Source: Marinobacter xestospongiae
Lineage (GTDB): Bacteria; Pseudomonadota; Gammaproteobacteria; Pseudomonadales; Oleiphilaceae
Assembly (NCBI RefSeq): GCF_023156385.1
Contig: NZ_JAKZAK010000022.1
Location: forward strand, 39,479 to 103,478
Reading direction: 5' to 3'
Length of the DNA stretch: 64,000 nt
Position numbers and translations under genes: made by a program. Below the pieces are notes generated by a model. The model had not been told where the DNA came from and did no database searches. It worked only from the letters and a program-made list of their open reading frames with translations. Every line of letters begins with the position of its first letter. The stretch's first letter is position 1. Shown one piece after another: positions 1-7,216 of the stretch.

Positions 1-573
1 GAGGCCTTCGATGGCGACGGCTTCCAGCTGCACATTGGCCACAACAAGCCCAAGAGCCGGGGCATTGTCCACATCCAGTCGGACGACCCGCGCCAGCCGC
101 CGCGCATCCGCTTCAACTACCTGCAGCATGAAGCGGACCGGGAAGGTTTCCGGGACTGTGTCCGGCTGACCCGGGAGATCATCAACCAGCCGGCGATGGA
201 CGCCTACCGCGGCGCGGAGATCCAGCCCGGCGAACAGATTCAGAGCGACGAGGACATTGACGCCTTCGTGCGTCAGGCGGTGGAGAGCGCCTACCACCCG
301 TCCTGTTCCTGTCGCATGGGCCGCGATGACCTGGCGGTGGTGGACCCGGAGACCCGGGTTCATGGCCTGCAGGGCCTGAGGGTGGTGGATTCATCGATAT
401 TCCCGACCATCCCCAACGGCAACCTCAACGCGCCGACCATTATGGTCGCCGAACGGGCGGCCGACCTGATCCGGGGCAGGACGCCCCTGCAACCGACTGA
501 CGCCGAGGTCATCATGGATGATCAATGGGCCCAGCGTCAGCGCACGGGCCAGGCCAAACGAACCCCGGCCTGA
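1..573 (+). CDS. betA: Choline dehydrogenase, C-terminal part (cut by window start)
   Basis: This is the last 190 residues of a GMC-family FAD oxidoreductase. The reading frame is open from base 1, so the N-terminal FAD-binding half lies outside the window. The family's C-terminal signature is visible: an HPSCSCRMG segment carrying the conserved active-site histidine, followed by VVDSSIFPTIPNGNLNAPTIM, which closes over the flavin. These sequences match choline dehydrogenase, which oxidises choline to betaine aldehyde and onward to glycine betaine at the inner membrane. The BCCT-type transporter gene just downstream supports a role in choline or betaine osmoprotection. Assignment to BetA rather than another GMC alcohol dehydrogenase rests on these motifs and the context. 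Confidence 0.9.
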   Translation, partial: EAFDGDGFQLHIGHNKPKSRGIVHIQSDDPRQPPRIRFNYLQHEADREGFRDCVRLTREIINQPAMDAYRGAEIQPGEQIQSDEDIDAFVRQAVESAYHPSCSCRMGRDDLAVVDPETRVHGLQGLRVVDSSIFPTIPNGNLNAPTIMVAERAADLIRGRTPLQPTDAEVIMDDQWAQRQRTGQAKRTPA

Positions 574-580
574 GTCCGGT

Positions 581-598
581 CAGGGGCTGCGGCCCCTG
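581..598 (+). terminator. GC-rich hairpin after betA
   Basis: CAGGGGC and GCCCCTG form a perfect 7-bp stem around a TGCG loop, beginning 7 bases after the betA stop. There is no following T tract, so it may act as an mRNA 3' stabiliser or a weak terminator rather than a full intrinsic terminator. Confidence 0.4.
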
Positions 599-611
599 CC
601 ATGCAAACCAT

Positions 612-683
612 CAGGTTTTAGCGATCGCCGCCTTGCTCCGGCAAGCGGCTCCCTTCGCCTACGCAAGCGATCGCTAAGACCTG
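612..683. repeat. Long inverted repeat containing GCGATCGC in both arms
   Basis: A 17-base left arm (612-628) pairs with a right arm (667-683) with a single mismatch. Both arms carry the self-complementary octamer GCGATCGC. The 38-base loop holds its own small hairpin (CTTGC/GCAAG). The element lies between betA and the transporter and resembles a REP-type or other dispersed palindromic element. Without the rest of the genome its copy number is unknown. Confidence 0.6.
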
Positions 684-807
684 GCCCGTTGGCAAGCGGG
701 GGTTTGTGTCCGATTCGAACTAGTAAGGAACCCGGCAATGACGCCACCGGCCATCCGGCTGTGGACGTGCCTGAGCGGTTCCCCAATAATGTAGAGGAGG
801 AACACCC

Positions 808-855
808 ATGCTATTGCGCAAAATGATCGACTGCTTTTACCGGAGGCGCGCATGA
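808..855 (+). CDS. 15-codon upstream ORF coupled to the BCCT-type transporter
   Basis: ATG at 808 opens a 15-residue peptide (MLLRKMIDCFYRRRA) whose TGA overlaps the transporter ATG as ATGA (852-855). A very good ribosome site, GGAGG at 796-800, sits seven bases upstream of the small ORF. The transporter's own start is preceded by CGGAGG inside this ORF. This is the classic layout for translational coupling, so the peptide may be a leader, a coupling ORF or a tiny transporter partner. It has a cationic tail and no clear membrane span. No homologue is known to me. Whether it is translated is inferred from the ribosome site and overlap only. Confidence 0.5.
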   Translation: MLLRKMIDCFYRRRA

Positions 856-2069
856 CACTCTGGTTATCTGCAGGCCTGCTATTCACCTTCGCGGCCATTG
901 CCGTGGTCCTGTTCAAGTGGTGGGACCTCAAGTGCATTGGCGTTACCCCGGTTCACACCTTCACCTTCATTGCGATTCTGTTCACCTCCGGCCTCGATGT
1001 CGGGCTGATCATGTTCCCGCTGACCGAGTTCGGCGGCTACGCCGATCTGGCGGCAAGCCCCGAGTACGGCTTTGCCAATCCCCTGGCCATTGAGTTTGGT
1101 TTCTGGGCGTTTCTGATCTGGGGATTCTACTTCCTCACCTGCTTCTATTTCTGTGTCATCGAGCCGCGGGTGAAGTTCTTCGATATTCCACTGGTGAAAG
1201 TGATCAACAACGTGGTGATCATCGGCACCTGTGCCTTTACCGCCTTCCTGCTGCTGGTGAACCTGCCGTGGTACCTGCCGCAGATCGGTGACGGCGAATC
1301 GGTGGTACCCACCTTCTACCTGATTGTGATGCTGGCGATCGCGGCGGCGGTCTACTCCAGCAGCAACATCCGCTACGTCCGCCTGCTGAGCCTGGGGTCC
1401 AGTTGGCTGTTCATCGCCCTGATCGCGATGATGTGGGGCCAGGCGTTCCTCTCCGACAACGGCCAGGTCAGCGACTTTTTCGCCACCGCCGGCCTGATCG
1501 GTGACTATTTCACCAACCTGCACCAGTTCATGCTGCCGCTGAACGATTACCACGAGTTCTATCTCTACTGGTGGTTCTCCTGGAGCATCATGATTGGCCA
1601 GTTCACCGCCCGCTTCATCAGTGGCCTGCGCACCTGGCAGGTGTTCCTGGCGATGCTGGTGTTCCCGTCACTGGCGATCGGCATCTGGTTCAGCGTGCTG
1701 TACTACTTCCACGCCGAGAGCCTGGCCATCAGCAGCTTCGTCAACCTGGCGATGATCACTGTGGGCATCCTGATGGTGATCAACTCACTGGATTCGCTGG
1801 TGCGGCTGTACACCGACAACCTCGGCCTGACCACCCAGCGCATGGGCAAGCCTATGTACTTCGTGTTCAACTTCGTGGCCCTGGCGGTGCTGACACTGCT
1901 GTTCCAGTTCGACTTCCTGCAGATTCAGTGGGTGGGCGCGCTGGTGATTGCGATCTACTTCGGCTGCTTCGGCTACATCCTCCTGCAGAAGCGGGCAGAG
2001 GTGGCCTCGATCCAGAGTTCACCGAAGGAAAATACCCTCGATTTCAGCAAGATCGAGTACGTCAGCTAA
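852..2069 (+). CDS. Divergent BCCT-family transporter, probably choline/betaine uptake
   Basis: A 405-residue polytopic inner-membrane protein with about ten or more hydrophobic spans. Near residue 238 it has YWWFSWSIMIGQFTARFISG, which matches the tryptophan-box helix of betaine/choline/carnitine transporters (WWxSWSPFxGxFIARxSxG). Classical BCCT proteins exceed 500 residues; this one lacks the extra terminal segments and is otherwise diverged, so it is a short branch of the family. It follows betA in the same direction and a coupled 15-codon ORF. The likely job is sodium- or proton-driven import of choline or a related quaternary amine. Substrate is inferred from the neighbour. It ends 5 bases before a convergent gene. 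Confidence 0.65.
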   Translation: MTLWLSAGLLFTFAAIAVVLFKWWDLKCIGVTPVHTFTFIAILFTSGLDVGLIMFPLTEFGGYADLAASPEYGFANPLAIEFGFWAFLIWGFYFLTCFYFCVIEPRVKFFDIPLVKVINNVVIIGTCAFTAFLLLVNLPWYLPQIGDGESVVPTFYLIVMLAIAAAVYSSSNIRYVRLLSLGSSWLFIALIAMMWGQAFLSDNGQVSDFFATAGLIGDYFTNLHQFMLPLNDYHEFYLYWWFSWSIMIGQFTARFISGLRTWQVFLAMLVFPSLAIGIWFSVLYYFHAESLAISSFVNLAMITVGILMVINSLDSLVRLYTDNLGLTTQRMGKPMYFVFNFVALAVLTLLFQFDFLQIQWVGALVIAIYFGCFGYILLQKRAEVASIQSSPKENTLDFSKIEYVS

Positions 2070-2074
2070 GCTGA

Positions 2075-3175
2075 TTACCCCGGCATTCCGCCTCTGGCGG
2101 GGGCCGGGGTTCCCTCCTCATCCCAGGTCGGTGGCTGATCGCCCCACAACTGCACCTGGAACCCCAGGTCATCGGCCTGGTCCTGAATCTCCGCCAATGA
2201 CAGCCGTGCCACGCACGGGCCCGCGCCGCTGGGCCAGTGGCCCCGTTGCAGCCAGCGTCGGGCCAGCAGCAGTGCCGGCAGGATGGCCAGGTCGACGTTG
2301 TCTCCGGTTGCCATGGTCAGTTGCCAGCACAGGGTCTGGCGCCGGTTACGCCGGTCGGTGCCGGTCATGACCACCTGCAGGGCGGCGGGGTCGGCGCCTG
2401 GCTGGGTGGTGAGCGACGGCGCCGGTGCGGGAATCGCCGGCAGTTTCTGGCACGGTGCCGCCAGCGAGCGCAGCCGGGCCATGGCCATCGCCGGCAGCCG
2501 ACGCCAGTTGCGGGGCACCGCGACCTGCAGCTGTACCCGTTCACTGATCTCGCAGGCGCCGGGCAACAGCACCTGATCGGCGGCATCGGCGGCGATGGTC
2601 CAGTGATGCCCCACCGCGCCCCCGAAGTCCCAGCGGCAGGGCAGGCGGGTGGCCAGCGGGTAACGGATTCCCACCTGACGGCCAGGGGCCAGCGCCAGGT
2701 CCACCGACGCCAGGGTGGCAAAATCGTCACGATAGTGGCTTACCACCGCCGAGGTCAGACCGGGCGCGGCGGTGGCACCGCTGATCAGCAACACGCCGGC
2801 CTGCTGCGCCGATTGGTTGAGCTGGGCCAGGTTACAGACATGGCGCCGCTCGGTGGCAGTGTCCAGATAATGGGCGCCTACCCGCAGGCAGGCCTCGGCC
2901 ACCCGCAGGCGGCCACTGCGGAAGGGGCCATCGGCGTCGATGACCAGATCCGGTGCCAGCGCCTGCAGGCGGCTGCTGAAATCGCTTTGCTCCGGTGCCA
3001 GCAGGGAGGTGCTGAGCTGGGCCCGCGCCTGCGGGCTGAGCCGGCTGGCCAGGGCCGTGGTGGCGGCCTGACTGGCACCGGCGACCACCAGGTCCAGACC
3101 GGCCTGTTGGCTGAGATGGTGACAGAGGCGGGTGCCAAGCGGGCCATACCCGCCTACAACGACTACTCGCTTCAT
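2075..3175 (-). CDS. Saccharopine dehydrogenase-like NAD(P)-binding oxidoreductase
   Basis: A 366-residue soluble protein starting with MKRVVVVGGYGPLGTRL, a Rossmann GxGxxG-type loop (GGYGPLG). Later segments (LVIDADGPF, YLDTATERR, ISGATAAPGLTSAVV) match the saccharopine dehydrogenase-like family (Sacchrp_dh_NADP). Many members have no proven substrate, and lysine biosynthesis is not implied here. The gene stands alone, convergent with the transporter gene and downstream of a palindrome at 3255-3277. The C-terminal half is rich in Pro, Arg and Ala and has no motif I recognise. An oxidoreductase role is secure; the substrate is unknown. Confidence 0.75.
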   Translation of the reverse strand: MKRVVVVGGYGPLGTRLCHHLSQQAGLDLVVAGASQAATTALASRLSPQARAQLSTSLLAPEQSDFSSRLQALAPDLVIDADGPFRSGRLRVAEACLRVGAHYLDTATERRHVCNLAQLNQSAQQAGVLLISGATAAPGLTSAVVSHYRDDFATLASVDLALAPGRQVGIRYPLATRLPCRWDFGGAVGHHWTIAADAADQVLLPGACEISERVQLQVAVPRNWRRLPAMAMARLRSLAAPCQKLPAIPAPAPSLTTQPGADPAALQVVMTGTDRRNRRQTLCWQLTMATGDNVDLAILPALLLARRWLQRGHWPSGAGPCVARLSLAEIQDQADDLGFQVQLWGDQPPTWDEEGTPAPARGGMPG

Positions 3176-3254
3176 CCTGATTCCCCGAGTCCTTGGGTCG
3201 ATACGGAGGCGGATTATAGCGGATGGGCGGTGGTCGGCGGCAGGTTGCCAGAAG

Positions 3255-3277
3255 CGTCACATCGTCCGAATGTGACG
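3255..3277. promoter_or_regulatory. Operator-like palindrome upstream of the oxidoreductase gene
   Basis: CGTCACAT and ATGTGACG form a perfect 8-bp inverted repeat with a 7-base spacer, about 80 bases upstream of the start at 3175. The size and position suit a dimeric regulator site. The halves slightly resemble CRP half-sites (TGTGA), but they are inverted relative to the CRP consensus. Confidence 0.35.
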
Positions 3278-3300
3278 ACGTTATCGCCCGCCGGGTCGAC

Positions 3301-3912
3301 TCAGTGGCCGAACACCGGCAGGTAGACGTGCTGGTAGCCGATGGTGACGGCGACGTACAGCAGCAGGCTGGCCATCAGCCGGTTGAACCAGACCAAGTAG
3401 CGGGGGTTGGCGATGCGGCGGCCGACGGCGTCGCCCAGCAGGGCGTACACGCTGGGTGCGCCGAACGCCAGCACCGTGAGCGCGGCCACCCAGGGCAGGA
3501 TGGCCAGCCCCTCCAGTCCGGCAGCGGGAAACTGAATGGTGGCAATGGGCAGGGTGGCGACTAGGCCCTTGGGGTTGAGCAATTGCATCACCAGCCCGGA
3601 GCGGAAATCCAGAGTGACGCCGTTACCGGCGTCGGGCTCATTCAGCGACGGTTTGGCCCTGACTAGCGCCTGCGCCAGATACAGGATGTAGAGGCAGCCG
3701 AGGGCACCGACCACCGACAGCAGCGGCCCCTGCACCAGCTGGCTGCCGAGCAGACCAAACACCAGCAGAAGCAGCAGCATGGCGCAGGCCACCCCGGTGA
3801 AGAACCCCAGGGACTGCCGCAATCGGCCCTGCAGGCCGGAATTGAGGCTGAGCAGGTTGACGGGGCCAGGGGTGTACATCACCCCGAACGCGTAGGCGAA
3901 GGTCTCGATCAT
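3301..3912 (-). CDS. LysE/RhtB-family amino acid exporter
   Basis: A 203-residue inner-membrane protein with about six hydrophobic spans. The N-terminus MIETFAYAFGVMYTPGPVNLLSLNSG contains the TPGPxN motif typical of LysE/RhtB exporters. The start at 3912 was chosen over a longer frame because CAGGAAG lies at a good distance and family homology begins at MIETF. The AraC-type gene upstream on the same strand (ending at 3972) probably regulates it. A role in export of an amino acid or similar metabolite is inferred from the family; the substrate cannot be told. Confidence 0.85.
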   Translation of the reverse strand: MIETFAYAFGVMYTPGPVNLLSLNSGLQGRLRQSLGFFTGVACAMLLLLLVFGLLGSQLVQGPLLSVVGALGCLYILYLAQALVRAKPSLNEPDAGNGVTLDFRSGLVMQLLNPKGLVATLPIATIQFPAAGLEGLAILPWVAALTVLAFGAPSVYALLGDAVGRRIANPRYLVWFNRLMASLLLYVAVTIGYQHVYLPVFGH

Positions 3913-3971
3913 CGGATATCTTCCTGGTGTTGCGGGCGGACTGTTCCGGGTGGAGTGTTGCAAGGCCGGGT

Positions 3972-4829
3972 TCAGGCGCAGACGCTGGCCTGGTACTGGC
4001 GCGGGGTCATGCCGTAGATGCGTTTGAAACGCCGGTTCAGGTGGCTGAGGTCGGCGAAGCCGTAACGGAACGCCACCTCGTTGGCGGCCTGTCCCGCCTC
4101 CAGATCATTGCGGGCGGCGTTGATGCGGCAGTTGAGTACGTACTGGTGCGGGGTGATGCCAAACTGGCGCCGGAACAGACGCAGGAAGTGGTACTTCGAC
4201 AGGTGCACCGCGTCGCTGATGTCCTCCAGTGCCAGGTCGTCGTCCAGATGGGCATGGATGTAGTCCCGTGCCCGCAGCAGCAGGGTGTCGACCCGGGGGC
4301 TCACCGCGTTGGCCTGGTAACGGCCCAGGCGCTGGGCCACCCGGGCAGCCAGCTGGTACAGCGCGTGTTCCTGATCCAGCTGGCTGCCGCCGCCGGCGTT
4401 TACCAGCTCTGCCAGCTGCAGGATCACCTGACGCAGGGGCGCGTCTGCCAGCAGGGTTTCCCGTAGCCGCAGGCTGCCGTTGTGGGCCTGGCCGGCCGCT
4501 TCCGCCAGCAGCGGATCGAGACGGTCGGGGTGGATATAGACCATCACGTAGTTCAGCGGATCGGCGCCGCCGGACTCGCCATCGTGCACATCGCCGGCGT
4601 GAAAATGGATGATCTGGCCGGGCGTACTGCGGTGAAAATGACCGCCGCTGAAAAAGTCCTGACGACCGCTGAGAGTGACGCCGAAGGCATGTTCCTCGTG
4701 GGCGTGGCGATCATAGCGAAAGTCGCTCATGGCGGCCTGCAGTACCGTCAGCTCCGGTATGTGGCTACTCTTGTTGAACTGGAATTGGCTGCGCTGTTCC
4801 ACGACGGTCTCCGCTGTGACGCCCCTCAT
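3972..4829 (-). CDS. AraC-family transcriptional regulator
   Basis: A 285-residue protein with an N-terminal cupin-like sensor (histidine-rich HAHEEHAFGVTLSGRQDF) and a C-terminal double helix-turn-helix (LALEDISDAVHLSKYHFLRLF and RYGFADLSHLNRRFKRIYG). This layout is usual for AraC proteins that control amino acid exporters of the LysE type. It sits between two LysE genes, one downstream on its own strand and one divergent, so it may control both. The ATG at 4829 was chosen; a TTG at 4889 would add 20 residues. The binding site is expected in 4830-4916. Confidence 0.85.
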   Translation of the reverse strand: MRGVTAETVVEQRSQFQFNKSSHIPELTVLQAAMSDFRYDRHAHEEHAFGVTLSGRQDFFSGGHFHRSTPGQIIHFHAGDVHDGESGGADPLNYVMVYIHPDRLDPLLAEAAGQAHNGSLRLRETLLADAPLRQVILQLAELVNAGGGSQLDQEHALYQLAARVAQRLGRYQANAVSPRVDTLLLRARDYIHAHLDDDLALEDISDAVHLSKYHFLRLFRRQFGITPHQYVLNCRINAARNDLEAGQAANEVAFRYGFADLSHLNRRFKRIYGMTPRQYQASVCA

Positions 4830-4906
4830 CGTGCCGGGGGTCAGGTTCGGACACACTGTAGCCAGATTTGCCGTGGAACGCTTGGACAAAATTGCTCGTC
4901 TGCGCC

Positions 4907-4919
4907 GGAGGATACCGTG
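4907..4919 (+). promoter_or_regulatory. Ribosome site deciding the GTG start of the second LysE gene
   Basis: GGAGG at 4907-4911 lies five bases ahead of GTG 4917. The nearest in-frame ATG (4926) would be 14 bases away, so GTG is the better start. Confidence 0.6.
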
Positions 4920-5525
4920 AGCCTGATGGACTGTGTCAGCCTGTTTGCCGTGCTAGTGGCGTTGGCGGCCCTGCCTTCCACCAGTGTGGTGCTGGTGGTG
5001 AGCCGGGCAGCCGAGGGCGGCCTGCGGGCCGGAGCCGCGGTGACGGCGGGCATTGTGCTGGGGGACCTGGTGTTCGTCGCTCTGGCCCTGGGGGGCATGG
5101 CGGTGCTGGCGCAGACCCTCGGGGGGCTGTTCCTTGTGGTGCGCTGGCTGGCGGGATTGTGGCTGATCTGGCTCGGTATCCAGCTGTGGCGCCGGCCGTC
5201 GGCGGACCCGGCGCCGGTATCGCCGCCATCACGGCGGGGGCTTGCCGGCGGTGTCCTGGCCGGTTTGGCGCTGACGCTGGCGGACCTCAAGGCGATTGTG
5301 TTCTACGCCAGCCTGCTGCCGCTGTTCGTCGACCTGGCCCAGCTGACCCCGCGTGACCTGGTGCTGGTGGTGGTGATCGACATCGTGGCGGTGGGTGGGG
5401 TCAAACTGATCTACGCCTCGGCGGCCCTTCGAATCGCCCGTCGTCTGGGGCCCAAACCCGGGCTGCGGCGGGTTGCCGCCGGTGCCATGGTCACTGCCGG
5501 CGGCTGGTTGCTGGTGCGGTCCTAG
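4917..5525 (+). CDS. LysE-family exporter, second copy
   Basis: A 202-residue protein with about six membrane spans. It has the family layout but a variant N-terminal motif (ALPSTSVVLVVSRAAEGGLRAG) in place of TPGPN, a central basic proline-rich loop and a second conserved loop (TLADLKAIVFYASLLPLFVD). It is transcribed away from the AraC regulator, and the pair probably shares a control region of under 90 bases. The substrate is unknown. It converges on the HPP-family gene with 37 bases between stops. The start is GTG, as argued for the ribosome site. Confidence 0.75.
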   Translation: MSLMDCVSLFAVLVALAALPSTSVVLVVSRAAEGGLRAGAAVTAGIVLGDLVFVALALGGMAVLAQTLGGLFLVVRWLAGLWLIWLGIQLWRRPSADPAPVSPPSRRGLAGGVLAGLALTLADLKAIVFYASLLPLFVDLAQLTPRDLVLVVVIDIVAVGGVKLIYASAALRIARRLGPKPGLRRVAAGAMVTAGGWLLVRS

Positions 5526-5562
5526 GGCCGCGGCGACGAATCAATCGGATGGGATACCCGTG

Positions 5563-6036
5563 TTAGAACCAGCGCTGAGGGTAGGGCTGGTGCGACACCC
5601 AGCGGTGGTAGCCGTAGCCGAAGGCAACGATGGTCACCGCGCCCAGGGCCACCGGTGTGAGCAGGAAGTGCCAGTCCTCCCCCGCTAGCATGATCAACAG
5701 CGGATTGGCGCCAGCCGGCGGGTGGGTGGTGTCGGTCAGCAGCATCACCGTGACCGCCAGGCCGACCGCCAGACCCAGCGACCAGGGCGTCAGCCCGAGC
5801 AGATCGGCCACCGCAAGGCCAATGGCGGCGGTGAGCACGTGGCCCAGCACGATGTTGCGGGGCTGCGCCAGCGGGCTGGCGGGCAGGCCGAACAGGATCA
5901 CCATGGTGGCGCCAAACGGTGCCATCAGCCACAGCGCGCTGTCCAGATTGCTGAGGCTGCTGAGCAGGGTAATGCAGACCGCGGCGCCGAGGCCGGCGAT
6001 CAGGGGCGTTTTGCTGGTGGTCAGTGACAGGTTCAT
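5563..6036 (-). CDS. HPP-family membrane protein
   Basis: A 157-residue protein with four or five hydrophobic helices and the signature THPPAGANPL (about residues 96-105) that names the HPP family. A second family segment is APFGATMVILFGLPASPLAQPRN. HPP proteins are inner-membrane proteins; some plastid and cyanobacterial members have been linked to nitrite transport, but a general function is not established. The start at 6036 was chosen because homology begins at MNLSL and GGAG lies upstream. It is divergent from a TetR gene with a doubled operator between them, so it is probably repressed by that TetR protein. Confidence 0.85.
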   Translation of the reverse strand: MNLSLTTSKTPLIAGLGAAVCITLLSSLSNLDSALWLMAPFGATMVILFGLPASPLAQPRNIVLGHVLTAAIGLAVADLLGLTPWSLGLAVGLAVTVMLLTDTTHPPAGANPLLIMLAGEDWHFLLTPVALGAVTIVAFGYGYHRWVSHQPYPQRWF

Positions 6037-6087
6037 AACGGGATACTCCGGGTGGTTTGGGGAGTGAGCGTGTTGGCTCACGCAAAG

Positions 6088-6131
6088 GTAGACCGGTCTG
6101 TCTACTTTCTAGGGTAGACAGGTCTGTCTCC
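6088..6131. promoter_or_regulatory. Doubled operator between the HPP and tetR genes
   Basis: An 18-base palindrome, GTAGACCGGTCTGTCTAC (6088-6105), is followed by a near copy, GTAGACAGGTCTGTCTCC (6114-6131), with a 26-base period. The first copy has GTAGAC/GTCTAC outer arms and a self-complementary AGACCGGTCT core. Such paired sites typically bind two TetR dimers. The site lies 53 bases before tetR and 52 before the HPP gene, so both promoters could be repressed. Confidence 0.75.
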
Positions 6132-6183
6132 CTGTGTCAATCTGGCCGTCACCGTTCAGAGCCGCCACTATGGAAACCGCAAC

Positions 6184-6774
6184 ATGGACAAGCGCCAACA
6201 CCTGGTAACCACCGCCTTCGAGCTGTTCTATCGCGAAGGGGTTCACGCGGTGGGCATCAACCGCGTGCTGGAAGCCGCCGGGGTGGCGAAGAAAACCCTG
6301 TACCACCACTTCGACAGCAAGGAAGCGCTGGTGGCCGCGGTGGTTGAGTATCGCGATGGCTGCTACCGGGACTGGCTATTGGCACGGATGGCGCGCGCCG
6401 GCACGGGCCAGCGTGCGCTGGCCGGGCTGTTCGCGGCGCTGGACGACTGGTTCAACGATCGTGATCCGGCCATTCGGCCATTCCACGGCTGCTTTTTTAT
6501 CAATGTCAGCGCCGAGTACGGCGATCCGGCTCATCCCATTCACCAGTTGTGCGCCGACCACAAACGCGCCATTGCCGCGCAGGTCACCGGGGTGATGGCG
6601 CAGATCACCGATGACCCGGAGCAGCAGCAGCGGCTGGCCCAGGCGGTGCTGTTGCTGAAGGAGGGTTGTATCGTCCAGGCTCACGTCTGCGGTGATCGCA
6701 GCGCCGCGGTGCGGGCGGGAGAGCTGCTGACGGCGCTGTTGCGGGAGGCCGGTCTGGCCGCTGAGCCGGCATAG
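6184..6774 (+). CDS. TetR-family repressor
   Basis: A 196-residue protein. Residues 1-50 carry the TetR helix-turn-helix (AFELFYREGVHAVGINRVLEAAGVAKKTLYHHF), and the rest is an all-alpha ligand domain containing CFFINVSAEYGDP. This type (YHHFDSKEALVAAV, HGCFFIN) often controls neighbouring transport or redox genes in response to small hydrophobic or electrophilic compounds, but the ligand cannot be read from sequence. The doubled operator immediately upstream points to autoregulation and control of the divergent HPP gene. Confidence 0.88.
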   Translation: MDKRQHLVTTAFELFYREGVHAVGINRVLEAAGVAKKTLYHHFDSKEALVAAVVEYRDGCYRDWLLARMARAGTGQRALAGLFAALDDWFNDRDPAIRPFHGCFFINVSAEYGDPAHPIHQLCADHKRAIAAQVTGVMAQITDDPEQQQRLAQAVLLLKEGCIVQAHVCGDRSAAVRAGELLTALLREAGLAAEPA

Positions 6775-6833
6775 GGGATTACCGAAGCGACACTACCGGT
6801 GTGAAGGGGCCAGGCGTAATTTTGGTAGCTTGC

Positions 6834-6858
6834 AAATCAAATCAAGTCAAATCAAATC
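6834..6858 (+). repeat. Five-copy pentanucleotide repeat (AAATC)
   Basis: Five tandem 5-base units read AAATC, AAATC, AAGTC, AAATC, AAATC. They end 23 bases ahead of the next start codon, just upstream of its ribosome site. Repeats of this kind can change length by slippage and so alter promoter or leader spacing. Confidence 0.7.
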
Positions 6859-6881
6859 AGAGCCAAGCCAAGGAGCACGCC

Positions 6882-7208
6882 ATGTCCAATGACAGTCCGC
6901 AGCACACCGATACCCTGGGCAGCATCAACCGCCAGATCGTGGCGGACGGCGAAGACCTGCCGGCGGTCCAGTTGCGGGATGGCAGCCGGGTCCAGACCGG
7001 CACCGTGGCCGCCATGCTGCAGAACGTTGAGCGTTACAATCGCGGCGAGCGGGGGGAGGTGGAAACCGCCCTCTCGGTGGCCGTACCCACGTTGATCAAG
7101 GTGGGCCTGTTCGAACTGTTTTCACCGCAGGAATGGATGGCCGGGGACAACCCCGGACGCCGGTTTGTGGGTGAGCAGGCGCTGGCCTGGCTTGCGGAGC
7201 AGAACTGA
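6882..7208 (+). CDS. Conserved hypothetical cytoplasmic protein
   Basis: A 108-residue acidic protein with no signal peptide or membrane span. The start at 6882 follows AAGGAG at a proper distance; an upstream in-frame GTG would read through the pentanucleotide repeat and is unlikely. It has predicted helical segments (GTVAAMLQNVERYNRGERGEVETALSVAVPTLIKVGLFELF) and no catalytic motif I recognise. It is co-directional with and 8 bases ahead of the lipoprotein gene. I do not know its function. Confidence 0.7.
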   Translation: MSNDSPQHTDTLGSINRQIVADGEDLPAVQLRDGSRVQTGTVAAMLQNVERYNRGERGEVETALSVAVPTLIKVGLFELFSPQEWMAGDNPGRRFVGEQALAWLAEQN

Positions 7209-7216
7209 GGATTACC

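Noticed and set aside
4830..4889. TTG-initiated longer form of the AraC protein
   Set aside because: It would add 20 residues without homology and leave under 30 bases between divergent genes; ATG 4829 is more likely.
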